Shown here: positions 9,650 to 21,520 of the stretch, piece after piece
How positions within the stretch are numbered: position 1 is the first letter of the stretch
How the letters are laid out: each line of letters starts with the position of its first letter
DNA from: Cymodocea nodosa
Lineage: Eukaryota; Streptophyta; Magnoliopsida; Alismatales; Cymodoceaceae
Assembly: GCA_036874045.1 (NCBI GenBank)
Contig: JAZBRI010000011.1
Span: 9,663,501-9,727,500, forward strand
Length of the DNA: 64,000 nucleotides
Direction: 5' to 3'
Translations under genes and position numbers: made by a program
Notes under the pieces: generated by a model
What the model saw: only the letters and a program-made list of their open reading frames with translations
Told to the model about the DNA's origin: nothing
The model's database searches: none

Positions 9650-11905
9650 ATGGCTATTGGAAATGGTAATTTTTCTTTGTATGAAGGCTAAAATCTTAAT
9701 CATCCTCCTTTATTTGATGGAATACATTTTGAATATTTGAAATATAGGATGACAGTCTTTCTTTAAAGTATAGATCACAAGTTATGGTTCATGATTTCTA
9801 AACCATATACTCCATTAACTACCCCTTATAATACTTGGACAATTATTGAAAAAGAAAATGAAACATTGAATGCTAAAGGCTTAAATATTTTATTTTGTGC
9901 ATTAAGTTATGAACAGTTTAGTAAAGTGTCGGCATATAAATCTACTTATGAGGTGTGGCATGCATTAGAAGTTTCACATGAAGGTACTTCTCAAGTTAAA
10001 GAGACTAAGATAAATATGTTAATTCATAAGTATGAACTCTTTAAGATGCATGAAGATGAAAGTATATCTGAGATGTTTTCTAGATTCCTTGATATCATAA
10101 ACTCTTTAAAATGCTTAGGAAAGAATTTTGAACAAAAGGATTTGGTGAGGAAAATTCTCAGATCCCTAAGTTCTAAATGGTCTCAGAAAGTGACATCAAT
10201 TGAGGAATCACAAGATTTAAATGTTTATACTATAAATGAATTTATAGGAAACTTAACTACTTATGAAGTTCAATTAAATGATTCACTAAGTCACAACAAA
10301 TTAAAACTGAAGAAAGAAATAGCCTTCGAAATTAATTTAGATTCTGAAATATCTATTGATTTTGATGAGGATTTGATTTTACTAATTAGGAAATTCAAGA
10401 AAGCATGGAAAGCTAGGAAACAGCAAAGGAACAAAAATGATAAACCCTCAACGTCAAAATCACTAAATGACAAGAATTCTTCATCTAGAAAGTATGTATG
10501 TTACAATTGTAAGAAACCTAGACATCTTTCTCCAAATTGTCCTATAAGGAAAAATGAAAAGCAAAGTAGGTCAAATCAGAAGAAGACAACTTAGAAAACT
10601 TAGAAAAAGTTTTACAAGAAAAAGGCTTTGAAGGTCACTTGAGATAACACATTAGAAGAGTCTGAATCTAAGGAATCATCATCAAAATCTTCACATTCAG
10701 AAGAAGAACAAGAGTTAGAAGACGTTGCTCATGTGTGCTTCATGGTAGATGAGTCTGAGGTAATATATGATCTTGAAAGTCATTCAGATTTTAACTTTGA
10801 TGAATTATTATGTGCTTATCATGCATTATTACAAAAACTTAAAGCTTGTAAATTGGAAAATAAGAATATTAGAAACTCTTTGACCATAATGGAAGAAGAA
10901 AATTGTTTCCTATCTACTACTTTAGAAAAGTTTAAATGTGATAATGAAAATCATGCTAAAGATTTGCATAAATTTAGATTTAATGAATGTGTCTTGCATG
11001 AACAAATACAGAATACAAATGCTGAAAAATTAAAGATAGAATCTGAAAATGAAATGTTGAGAAAGAACATAAATGATCTTGAGTTAGAGATTGATAGATT
11101 AGAAATGAGAGAGCTAGATTTAAATTCCACCATTGAGAAATGGAATTTAAGTCAAACTAAGTTAGACAAACTAACTAGTACACCTGCGGTGTCATATAAA
11201 TTTGGCTTAGGATTTGATTATCTCCTAAATCACAAGCCAATAAAGGATTTATTAGTTGCAGTTCATGTAAATCTAAGACTAAAATTCCTTTTATCATGAA
11301 ACAAGGTAATAAATATGTAGAAGTAGGTAATTCAAGGGATGAATCATGTAGTAATAATATAAACCAATGTGATTTATCTAAATGTACTTCTAACATGACT
11401 ATCAATGTTTCTAAAAATCTTGTTTCTTGTTCTGCAAATTCAATCACTAATGTTTCAAAAATGTCAAGCAATTGCAGTAAACTGAAAATTCAGAAACCTG
11501 AGCATGAAATTCAAAACTCTAGTGTTAGACCAATTACTCATTCTACATGTTCTTTATCTGAAAATTCTCGTGCAGAAAAAGATTTTGTATGTACTGAAAA
11601 TTCAAATACAAGTACAAAATCTTGGTATGAACTTATAGAAATGTATGAGCATGACCAAAATAAATTAACATTTGATAAAAATCGGTTTGGTCTTGGTTAT
11701 ACTACATCTGAAAACAAAAAGAATGATTATAAGAGCAATAATGCTATAAGTATGATGCTAATGATAAATCATTAGTACTTACAACTAATAAGAATGTAAA
11801 TGATAATGTTAAACTGTTTTTAAACAAAAAGAAGAAATATGAGTTTAATGAACTTGGTCCTCAACAACATTGGCTATGAAGGAACAGTTCTTCTTAATTT
11901 ATTTT
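9650..11905 (+). pseudogene. gag polyprotein of the family 1 element, broken
   Basis: The start chosen is the ATG at 9650 (MAIGNGNFSLYEG). The long open part begins at 9791. The N-terminal half is a UBN2/Retrotran_gag-like capsid domain (ARGL-like NAKGLNILFCALS, HEGTSQVKETK, MHEDESISEMFSRF). A CCHC knuckle CYNCKKPRHLSPNC lies near 10498-10540, with Arg in place of the usual Gly. Then come a Ser/Glu stretch and a long coiled coil (about 10850-11170), and finally a Ser/Asn-rich tail with FGLGYTTSEN. Stops occur near 9690, 9764, 10592, 10601 and 10643, and the frame changes near 11290. It would form the virus-like particle if intact. Confidence 0.85.
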
Positions 11906-13634
11906 GCAAGAGGAAACAACATCAAAATGGATCTTGGATAGTGGAGCATCAAGTCACATGACCGGATAGAAAAGTCTACTGAAAAATTTTACAAATACCA
12001 AGAAAGGAAATGTTACATTTGGAAACAAAAGCAAGGATAAAATCATAGGTATGGACAATGTTCAAATAACTCCTACTTGTGTTATTTCGAATGTACTATA
12101 TGTAGAAAACCTAGGATTTAATTTGCTGAGTGTTATAAAACTAACTGATAATGGATATTATGTATTATTTGAAGATGATGTATGCAAAATTATTGATAAA
12201 AGTACAGATGAACTTAAGTTTATTGCTAAAAGAAAAGCTTCTGTATGTATTTTATCTTTAGCTTCTAGTGCAGTTGATTTAAATTCATGTTTGCTAGCTG
12301 AAACTAGTGATGCATATCTGTGGCATAGAAGGATCGGGCAAATAAATATGAAATTATTGCATAAATTATCTAGAAAACATTTAGTGAGAGGTTTACCAAA
12401 GATTAAATACTCAAAGGATTTCATGTGTGATGCATGTGAGTTAGGTAAACTTCATAAAAATTCTTTTAAATCCAAAACTGATATATCAAGCAAGAGAGTC
12501 TTAGAACTTATACATATAGATCTATTTGGACCAACAAGAATCATGAGTCTTGGTGGTAAACAGTATGTATTTGTTTTAGTAGATGACTTCTCTAGATACA
12601 CTTGGGTATACTTTTTAGCATCTAAGACAGAAGTTTTTGAAAAGTTTAAAATATTTTGTAATCTTGTTCAAAATGAACAAAGTGTTTTTGTTCAAAAACA
12701 TAGGAGTGATCATGGTATTGAATTTGATAATGATCAAATGGATAATTACTATATAGATCATGGCATTGATCATAGATATTCTTTTCCAAGAGCATCGTCT
12801 CAAAATGGTGTTGTCGAAAGAAAGAATAGATCACTTCAGGAAATGGCCAGAACTATGTTAAATGAACATAATTTACCTCAAAATCTTTGGGCTGAAGTAG
12901 TAAATACAACTTGTTATATTATTAACAGAAGTCACTTAAGACCTCTTGTTAATAAAACTCCTTTTGAAATTATGTTTGATAGGGTTCCAAAAATTTCTTA
13001 TACGAAACCATTTAGCTACAAGTGTTTTATTCTTAATACTAAGGATAAAAGGGATAAATTTCAAGCCAAAGTGGATGAAGGAATTTTTGTAGGTTACTCT
13101 ACTAGAAGTAAAGCCTATAGAGCATATAACAAGACTTCTAGAACTATTGAAGAAACCCTCCATGTAAGCTTCAATGAAAATTCTTTTAGAAAATCTCAAT
13201 CTAAAGTTGATAATGATGATATGATTAATTTCCCAAAAGAATTAGAGATCAATAGAGAGATTGAAAATTTATTTGAGAAAATCAAAAATATGAACTTAAA
13301 TGATCAAACTAATGATGAAAGTAGTGTACCTCTCGATGTTGATAAGAATATTGAGGAAAATAAGAGAAATTGGCATTATTCTTCATCACATCCTATCACT
13401 CAAGTCATTGGTAATATTAATGAGGGAGTTAAAACTAGAGCTTCAGTAAATATAAATAGTATGTGTATGTTTGTTTCTATGGTGGAACCAAAGAATATAG
13501 AAGAGGCATTATCTAATGAAAATTGGATAGTGGCAATGCAAGAAGAACTAAATCAATTCATCAAAAATGATGTTTGGGAAATTAGTTTCTCCATTAGAAC
13601 ATCAGTCCATAATAGGTACAAAGTGGATCTTTAG
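11906..13634 (+). pseudogene. protease and integrase of the family 1 element
   Basis: The protease active site WILDSGASSHMTG is at 11928-11966, with a TAG stop right after it. From 12051 the frame is open for 527 codons. The integrase zinc region reads WHRRIGQINM...CDACELGK, with Gln where the second His is expected. The catalytic core shows IHIDLFGP, RSDHGIEFDN and SSQNGVVERKNRSL, so D, D and E are all present. The GKNKTPFEI..DR-type C-terminal module and YKCFILNTKDKRDKF..K..EGIFVGYSTRSKAYR follow. The frame then breaks at the start of RT (near 13590). Confidence 0.88.
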
Positions 13635-15078
13635 AAACAAAACAAATGAGACTGGTCAAGTTATAAGAAACAAAGCTAGATTAGTTGCACAAATGTATAC
13701 ACAGGAAGAAGGACTAAATTATGATGAAACATTTGCTCTTGTGGCTAGGTTAGAAAGTATTAGAATATTATAGGCCTATGCTTATTATATGGATTTTAAA
13801 CTATATCAAATGGATGTAAAGAGTGTATTTCTAAATGGTTTAATTAATGAAAAAGTTTATGTTAAACAACCACCTAGATTTGAAGATATTAAAAATCCTG
13901 ACTATGTGTCAAAATTGAAGAAAGCCTTATATGGTTTAAAGCAAGCGCTTAGATCATGGTATGAAAGGTTATTTACTTTTCTAATAGAACAAGGATATAT
14001 CATGGGAAAAGTAGACCATACTCTATTTATCAAGAGAGATGATAAAATCAGATTGTTGTTCAAATATATGTAGATGATATAATCTTTGCAGCAACTTCTA
14101 ATAAATTAATAAAAATATTTTCTGAAGAGATGACTAGTCAGTTTGAAATGAGCAGCAACTTCTAATAAATTAATAAAAATATTTTCTGAAGAGATGACTA
14201 GTCAGTTTGAAATGAGTATGATAGGAGAACTTTCATATTTTCTAGGACTTCAAATTAAGCAAATGGATAAAGGTATATTTTTAAATCAGGAAAAATATGT
14301 AGATGAAATGCTTGAGAAATTTAATTTTAGTGATACAAGGATTCGAGGAACTCCTATGAGTACTTTAAAGTTAGATATTGATGACATAGGAAAATCAATA
14401 GATCAAAGGAAATACAGAAGTATGATTGGTTCTTTACTTTATTTGATAGCTAGTAGACCTGATATTATGTTTACTGTGTATGCTTGTGCTAGATTTCAAT
14501 CTAATCCTAAAGAATCACACTCAATTGCTGTTAAAAGAATATTTAGATATATACAAGGAACTAAAAATTTCAGACTATATTATTCCAAGGATAGTTCAAT
14601 AGATCTTATAGGATATACTGATGTTGATTACACAGGATCTAAGTCTGATAGAAAGAGTACCAATGGCACATGTCAATTATTGAGGAATAATTTAGTGTCA
14701 TTGTCTAGTAAAAAGTAAAACTATGTAGCACTTTCAACCATTGAAGCTGAATATGTTGCTGCTGCATTGTGTTGCACTTAGATTTTGTGGATAAGGCAAA
14801 CTTTAGAGGACTTTGGATTATCTTATGATACAATTGAGATTTATTGTGATAGTAGTTCTGCAATAAATCTTTCCAAAAATCTTGTATTGCATTTTAGAGC
14901 AAAGCATATAGAGGTTAGACATCATTTTCTAAGAGATAACGTAATTAAAGGAAAAATTAAATTAGGATTTGTGTTTAGTAAAAATCAATTAGCTGATATT
15001 TTTACAAAACCTCTAGATGAAACTACTTTCTACAACATAAGATTAAATTTAGGTATTTGTAGGCTATGTGATGTGTAA
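13480..15078 (+). pseudogene. reverse transcriptase and RNase H of the family 1 element
   Basis: RT begins with EPKNIEEALSNENWIVAMQE and includes [35 protein letters not shown] and QMDVKSVFLNG. The YVDD box (14067-14078) is in a different frame from its neighbours. A perfect 64-bp tandem duplication follows at 14088-14215. RNase H contains GYTDVDYTGSKSDRKST, a broken CALSTIEAEY block, and IYCDSSSAINLSKN through VRHHFLRDN and LADIFTKPLDE. It ends at 15078 (LGICRLCDV). At least four stops and two frameshifts inactivate it. Confidence 0.88.
14088..14215 (+). repeat. 64-bp perfect tandem duplication in RT
   Basis: The 64 bases starting GCAGCAACTTCTAATAAATT occur twice head to tail (14088-14151 and 14152-14215) with no differences that I can see. 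The unit length is not a multiple of three, so it shifts the frame and compensates an upstream shift. Identity of the copies suggests a late event. Confidence 0.9.
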
Positions 15079-16590
15079 AATACTTAAACTCCACAAAAAG
15101 ATAAATTTTGTTGATGATGTTGTTTGCCTCATAGATATTATATACTTATTATAAATATCTAAGTAATATCTAAACTGCTGCATAATATACTATGTATTTA
15201 TTGTAAAATTATAGTAGTATCTTATTGATTTTATGTATTTTATCAATTTTAATGGTTTTCAAAATTTTAAGTGGAAGTGTCAATGAAAAACATTAAATTC
15301 CTCTAAAATCCTAAAATTTTGATTAAGTGATTTTTGATGGATCAATGAATGTGCATATGATCAAGAATGAGTTTGACTTGATTGATTAAACTTGTAGAAT
15401 AATTTATATGTAAATCATTTTAAACTACTAATCAAAAGTATGAGCTTATTGAAACTTATTCATATTTTCAATAAAATCGTAGATGTAAAAATTGTATGAG
15501 ATTTGTGTTTTATTGCATCTGTATTAATGGAATACATATATACTGTGCTTAAAATGAAAAGTACTTACAAAGTGAAAATCTTTGAGAGTTTATTGATCAA
15601 TTTAATCATAAGCCTTTTGTACTTGAGCAGATAGGTATGTAAGGATTGTTGTCCTAATAAAAGGATTCTTTAAATCTGGCAACCTAAGGTCCTGGTCAGA
15701 CCTGAGATTGTTGACTGAATGCTCATTACACGGGTACATTAGAAAGCTCTTGTATGATTCAAGCTTTTCAAATTAACTTTAAAGAAAATTATCAGTATTT
15801 ACTATTTTGAAAAGATAAAAGTTGTTTCATTAACTACAGATATCTTTGAATCGAATATAGTTTCTACCAATATGACTACTGATTTATTGAATCAACATTA
15901 ATACTTTTGAAAATGGTTATTTGAGATACATTCTTTTATTCTCCTTGAGTTAATCATATTAAGTTTAAAGTTATGTTTTGGTTCATATATGGATGGAGTT
16001 GATTCTTGAAATCATTTGTGATGAATTCAGGATGACAGAAATCTTTTGAAAAGAAATTTAAAGTGTAGTTATAATTAATATCTATTTTATACAAATATAT
16101 TTTGTATGTTATTGAATATATTTGAAGTATATTTGTAGGGGGAGGATTTACAATGTCTAAAACAGATTAATATAATTCAGAATATAAATCTTGGTTAATC
16201 TGATTTTAGTCGTCTTAAGATCTTGATGAAACAATTTAAAAGACAAACAAACTATTTTAGATTCATAAAAAATAAAAAAAAAGTATTAGAATAGTTTACA
16301 ATGTTCTCAAGATGATGTTATATATGTTAATTTTAGCTTGTGTGTTGTCTTCAGAAGGTTTTAGTAGAAAGCATCTGAAACTTGTTTTTGGTAAAGTATA
16401 CTAACTGAACGTTATGTTATATAAGGTAACGTGTAAAATTGCCTCTAGACAGCGTTTTACTCGTTAAGTTAGTTAACTCAATGAGTTATGCTTAAATATT
16501 TTGGGTACCTTGATTAAATAAAATATATTCAATATTCATTTAAAATCCAAACCCAACTACTATACATGTTGAGTTAGTCGCCTAAAACCC
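15079..16590 (+). other. Non-coding spacer between pol and env-like ORF (family 1), shared block
   Basis: No ORF is supported. From about 15205 to 16260 the sequence matches 32805-33850 and, more distantly, 31250-32220 on the same strand. Conserved landmarks include TTTTGTACTTGAGCAGATAG followed by GTATGTAAGGATTGTT (near 15615-15650) and CTCTTGTATGATTCAAGCTT (near 15745). A purine-rich GTAGGGGGAGGATTTACAAT lies near 16136. The final 150 bp carry AACTCAATGAGTTA-type motifs like those in the LTR. Confidence 0.7.
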
Positions 16591-16598
16591 TATTTAAA
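16591..16598 (+). promoter_or_regulatory. TATA-like box upstream of the env-like ORF
   Basis: CCTATTTAAACACTTATTAC lies 89 bp before the ATG at 16680. The second family 1 copy has the same 20 bases 88 bp before its ATG (34180-34187). Upstream sit LTR-type words (ACTCGTTAAGTTAG, GGTAACGTGTAAAA). This fits an internal promoter or subgenomic start; it is an inference. Confidence 0.45.
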
Positions 16599-16679
16599 CA
16601 CTTATTACACGAGCACTTAGGTTATTCGTAAACTTTGTCTAAAAATCTTTCCCGCTTGTTGCTGTTACAACTTGCGACG

Positions 16680-18956
16680 ATGGTCTCCAAGTTCTACAAA
16701 GGTCATGGCAGAGGAAAAGGCAAAGGTAGAGGAGATGGAAAAGGAAAAGAATTAGACAATGATGAAGTTCCACGAGCTTGGTTTAAGAAAATACTTCAAG
16801 TTTACAAAAGGTTAGCAAAAAGTTATAGTGAATACTTCTTTCCTGAAGGAATACTGAATGAAGTTAGACTCAAACTTCATAACATTAATGAAAGTATTAA
16901 ATACATGGGTATTCGAAGCAAGTTTGATAGGGAATATAGAATGAAGTGTGCCGAAATTGCATTTTTGGAACAGTATGCAAAATATATGGAAAAAGGTGTA
17001 GGTTCATCAAATAGAATACCTTAAACCCCTATTAGTGGTACATGACTACAACCATTTGAGGAAGAACATGAATCTGCTATTCCTACTCCTTTGTATTCAA
17101 AAGAAAAACAAACAAATATTACTGTGGATAAAAGAAAAGTTGAAGGTCTTCGAAAGGCAGTAGCAATAGAAAGTTCCTTAGAAGAGTTGAACTAGAAAAC
17201 TTTTATGGAACAATTTCAAAAGAAAACAGCAATACTTGAAGAAGAGAGATTGACTTGTTATAGAAGAAGAAAAATCAGGAAAATTATGTCTAAGGAAACA
17301 AAGTCTGCTAGAAAAGAAAAATCAGATGAGCATTTTTTTCCAAAGGACAATGTATGTCTAGACATTGTTCCTTATAGTGCATCTGATAAACTCATTAGTT
17401 CTGAGCATACTAAAACTAATGAAGATAATGAGACTTTATTTTCTCTTGCTAGAAAACTTAAAAAGAAATCCAAGTCAAATATTAGTTCAAGTTTTTCTAT
17501 TGGTTCAAGCCTTGATGATGTAGAAATTGAATAATCAGAGCATCAGGTAACTGACATAGAACAAGTTATTGCAGAGATAATTGAAAACATTGAGGTAGTA
17601 ACTAGTTCACAGGCTGAATTGTCTAGAGTAGCATATATTGAAAAAGTTAAGACTCCAGAAGAACTTAATGTCAATCAACCTTCTTCAGAATCTATAGAAG
17701 TAGAGTTTGAGAATTCACAACATGTATCAATGGAGATATCTGTTGAACAAAATGAACAATTATAGACAGATACACCGGCTGTAGAATTTGTAGAAAAATT
17801 GAACTCTGACCATTCTATAGAGATTGAACAGATGAATGCTGAGCATATTGAAGATGTTCCTTACATTGTTGAAGTTGGAGAATCAAGCTTACATATGTAG
17901 CTTCAAGAAAATAATTTCTTAGAGGAACAAAATGACATTCATTTTGAAGAAGAGGTTCCTGAAGATGAATTAAATTCTAAATCAAGGCTTCAAGTATTGT
18001 CTTCTTTGTATAATGTATTACACATTCAAGGTAATTCAATTCATTTTAGATCTGAGGAAGCATTGTAGAAATACAAAAATCTGATTACATGTCAGATTCT
18101 GCATGCTCGTCCAATAAAGTTCAGAAATTTGATGGAAATAAGAGATCTATTTGAGTTTTAAGGTCTAATTCAATTATTGCCAGTTGGAACAAAATGGAAA
18201 CAATATAAAGAGCTTATTACAACCTTTTACAGCAATCTGGTCAAGAATGATTATATACTGATAACTCAAATAAATCAACAGAAGTTCACATTGTCTCCTA
18301 AATTAATTTTTGAAGTTTTGGGATTGAAAAATGAAGGTGTTGTCACAAATAGATTTGACATGATCAGATAGCTGGAATGGGACATTCACTCACTATCAAA
18401 GATTCAAGATGTATATAGTGAAATGAGGTTAATGGAAAGTCTGAATGTAAAGGCAAGGTTTATTGCAAATATCTTGCATGACAATTTATTTCAGAGAGTC
18501 AGACATAATCTGGAAGTCGGCAGAAATTATTTATATGCAACTTATGGCCTCCTTATCAGAATTCAAATCAATTGGTTTGATGTTTTCATTTCTCAACTAC
18601 AGCATATGAGTTCAAAGTTATTATTTGGTGATGTTGTATGTAGACTCCTTGCAAACCAATTAAATTTATCCAATTGGCCCTCTGAAACTAAAGGCATGAG
18701 AGCTTTTAGTGTAAAAGATTTGCAAAGATTCCAGGCCATGCATCAACCTCAACCTCATCAACAACAACAACAACAACCAGAATGTACAGAACAGATACAA
18801 TCACCTATACAGCCAAGTTATTTAGTTCGAGCAAAACAACAACCCCAGCTACCTCCTTCCCTAGATGATGTGCTTAACGAAATCAAAAATGATATTAGGC
18901 ATCAAGGAGATAAAATATGTAATGTTATAAGTGATATACTTAGGAGGGATAGATAA
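16680..18956 (+). pseudogene. env-like (third) ORF, family 1
   Basis: About 759 codons in one frame, interrupted by about nine stops, mostly at positions that read Gln in the sister copy at 34268. The first 25 residues form a Gly/Lys/Arg-rich basic tail (KGHGRGKGKGRGDGKGKEL). A conserved helical region follows (DEVPRAWFKK...YFFPEGILNEV), then an acidic middle. The C-terminal third has IHFRSEEAL.KYKNLITCQI, FRNLMEIRDLFEF, FYSNLV and INWFDVFISQLQHM, resembling plant 'putative plant transposon/envelope-like' proteins. It ends with a polyGln stretch and the amphipathic DDVLNEIKNDIRHQGDKICN. No signal peptide or membrane segment is seen. The ATG at 16680 is the first ATG and matches the sister start. 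Confidence 0.7.
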
Positions 18957-19496
18957 ATGTCTGTTTGCTTGTTTCTGAATACAAAATGTAATGTTTGTAT
19001 TTATTGTTTGATTATTTGAACAATACATTTTTCTATAAATGGTTCAATTCTTATTTATGTTTATAGAAAGTTTAGTTGTAAATATATCTCTCGATTTATA
19101 TACTATATAATCATCTTTTTGATTAATGACAAAAAGGGGGAGAGATGTTATAAATTCAAAAGAAGAAGATGATTATGATTTTAATTGTATATATTATATA
19201 GGGAGATGATATTTAAGTGGTTATTGTAATCTAATAGATGATAATCTAATTTGAAAGATAATTATATGGTTATTAAGATCTAAAAGATACTTATGTAATT
19301 ATTGACATCTGAAAGTTTTATTTCTAAGAGGTGAATTTTACACAAACAATAGAAATAAGCTTAAGCAAACTTAAGTCAACAAACTTGTTTGTTGAATTAA
19401 AAAAATTAACCCAACGAAGGTTCTTTGTTGAGTTATATATATATATATTTCATAATTGATTTAATATGATTTTGTCATCATCAAAAAGGGGGAGAT
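18957..19496 (+). other. 3' untranslated region with two polypurine tracts
   Basis: GACAAAAAGGGGGAGA near 19128-19143 and CATCAAAAAGGGGGAGA at 19479-19495 both look like PPTs. The second directly abuts the 3' LTR (TGTTGAG at 19497). Paired tracts about 350 bp apart recur in the other family 1 copy and are typical of Sireviruses. The stretch between has no gene. Confidence 0.8.
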
Positions 19497-21143
19497 TGTT
19501 GAGTATTTTATTTTGATGATGTGTGCTAAATGAAAGTAATCATATTTGCTCAATTACTATTGCTTGTGAAAGGAAATTAAAAACATCAATTAATACAGAA
19601 AAAGTTTACTAATATAAATACTTTTCTGTATTGGATCTAAAATTATACTAAGTTACATAACTAGTCGTTTCGTTATAGTAATTTCTCATTTAACTAAACG
19701 TTAAATTAACATGTGTTTTTATTGAAAAGCATGATATGTTTTAATGTTATATTTTCTGTATCATGAACAGTGCACGTTTAGACAACTCGTTAAGTTAGAG
19801 TGTTATTTGTATAGAGGTTACGTGAAAACTCGTTAAGTTAGAGGCTTAAAGGTTAAAATAGGTCACGTGAGAACTCGTTGAGTTAGTGAGTAAAAGAAGA
19901 GACGAACTTGTTAAGTTAGTGTTGTACACGTGGTGAAATTAAAGGTTATGAATGTTATATTGTATCACGTGAGTTGCACATGTTTAACTCGTTAACATAA
20001 CTAAACACGTTGAGTTGCTATATTGAACACTAAGGCAACATGTTAGGTTAGCGTTATAAACTTAAGTTGTTATTATTGCACGTGGTAAATACCTTATTAT
20101 AAAAATATTTGTTTATTACTGGATCAGTGAGTTATCAGATTTTCAGATACTTAGAAAACTTAACTATCCGATACTTAAACTATTTTCGGTGAGTTAGCAT
20201 TTAACCTTTCGAAAGAAAGGTTAAGCTAGTTCATTCAGTTATCGTAACACCACGAAGCTAGTTCATTGAGTTAGCGTAACACCATAGGCTTAGTTCGTTG
20301 AGTTAGCTATAGTACTTGTCACGTGAGTTGGTACATGAGGAACTCATTAAGTTAGAAATGTTAAGTTATATATCTACTTGTTTTATTTGTTTAGTTAACA
20401 TTAAAGTAACGACTTTTTATTACACTTGATGAAAAATTTTGGACAAGAAAGTTTATTTTGCAAGGAATTTTTTAGAGATCCAGGATTGATGATTAAAGAA
20501 AATTCGAAATGTAAATGTGGGTCAGAATGTGTGTATTTCGATGAAGGAAAAAGAGAAGACGTGAAGAAGTGGAAAATTGGTAGTGATTAAACGTGGAGGA
20601 TATGCATGAAATGAAGATACAGTATAAAAGGCATAGAATTCTCGTTGATCAGTTATCCTTGCACACCAAACGAAAAATCTTTTAAAGGATCAAAAACACC
20701 TCTTTGAGGAAAAGCTCTCAGATTGAAGAAAATTCAGTGAAGCAGAAAAGGTCAGATTTATGTCATTGAAGATCTGAAGTATCAAGAGAAAGCAAATTCG
20801 GTGAAGCAGAGAAAGACAAGATATTCGTCACTAAAGAATTGCTGAAGAAGAAAAAGAAGAAGAAGAAGAAAGATCTCAAACAGGGAGAAATATTTTAAAT
20901 TCTGCAAATTAGTTTTCTTTGTTTGTAGTTATGAAATTGTATAGATGAAATATGATATTGATATATAATTGCATCTACAATTTTTGAGGAGAATTGAATT
21001 GTATATTGTAATTGAAACCTTGAATAAAAATGATTTTATGAAAACAATGTATCGACTTGTTTTTACTTTTGAAATTTCAATTATAAACGAAAATGTTGAA
21101 AAACACAATTCACCTCCCTCTTGTGTAGCCATACGATCCTACA
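19497..21143 (+). repeat. 3' LTR, family 1
   Basis: Starts TGTTGAGTATTTTATTTTGATGATG and ends CCTACA. It keeps the CACGTG-containing U3 motif runs and TATAAAAG at 20623-20630. It carries a GAA-rich piece (20840-20870) absent from the 5' copy but present in the inverted LTR at 54751-56334, so the 5' copy has lost it. Confidence 0.88.
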
Positions 21144-21520
21144 TCTTCTCTTTGGTTCGATTGTTTTGATTCCCCTCCTTTTGAGGAAGTTCAGTTCTTT
21201 GCACCTGCTTTGGTCTTGCATCCATCCTTCGAATAAAGCATTTTGGGAGGATGAGCGTCTTCCCCTCCTGTCTAGTAATAGCATTGAGCAGCTTGCTCTG
21301 ACCAACACTCCAACTATAGAACTTTTTCTTTTTCATTACTTCCATGGTTGTGCCTTGTGGCACGACAACACTTGTACTATTGAAATGGTTCATCAGTAGA
21401 GATGTTCCCACAAGTGCCCCTTCTTCCAATGGTACTATAATTCCTATTCTTATCCCTTCATTCCCTTTTTTGGTCGATATACACTCCAGGAAATTTGTTA
21501 GTAGAGATGTTCCCATAGCT
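21144..21520. other. Foreign GC-richer DNA, probably right part of the organelle-like insert
   Basis: Homology to family 2 pol (minus strand) ends near 21520, after a GSVCILNLPSN-like phrase. A fortuitous minus-strand frame then runs on through this segment (MNHFNSTSVVVPQGTTMEVM and QEGKTLILPKCFIRRMDARP), matching no retroelement part I know. A 16-base direct repeat, AGTAGAGATGTTCCCA, is at 21395-21410 and 21500-21515. The composition resembles 6546-7825, so I infer it is the far side of the same insert, split by the family 1 element. Its identity is not proven. Confidence 0.5.

Larger units (their letters stand above)
7826..21143 (+). mobile_element. Nearly full-length Ty1/copia (Sirevirus-like) element, family 1
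   Basis: Order: 5' LTR, PBS, gag, protease-integrase, RT-RNase H, spacer, env-like ORF, two PPTs, 3' LTR, about 13.3 kb in all. The iMet-type PBS, gag coiled coil with a GLGYT phrase, doubled AAAAAGGGGGAGA tracts and extra ORF point to the Sirevirus lineage. The LTRs are about 1.6 kb and differ by many substitutions, a roughly 60-bp indel and a repeat-unit difference, so insertion is not recent. No clear 5-bp target duplication is seen (TGAAT on the left, TCTTC on the right). It lies within organelle-like DNA. Confidence 0.88.

Noticed and set aside
10291-10473. Minus-strand ORF opposite gag
   Set aside because: Shadow frame of the gag coding region.
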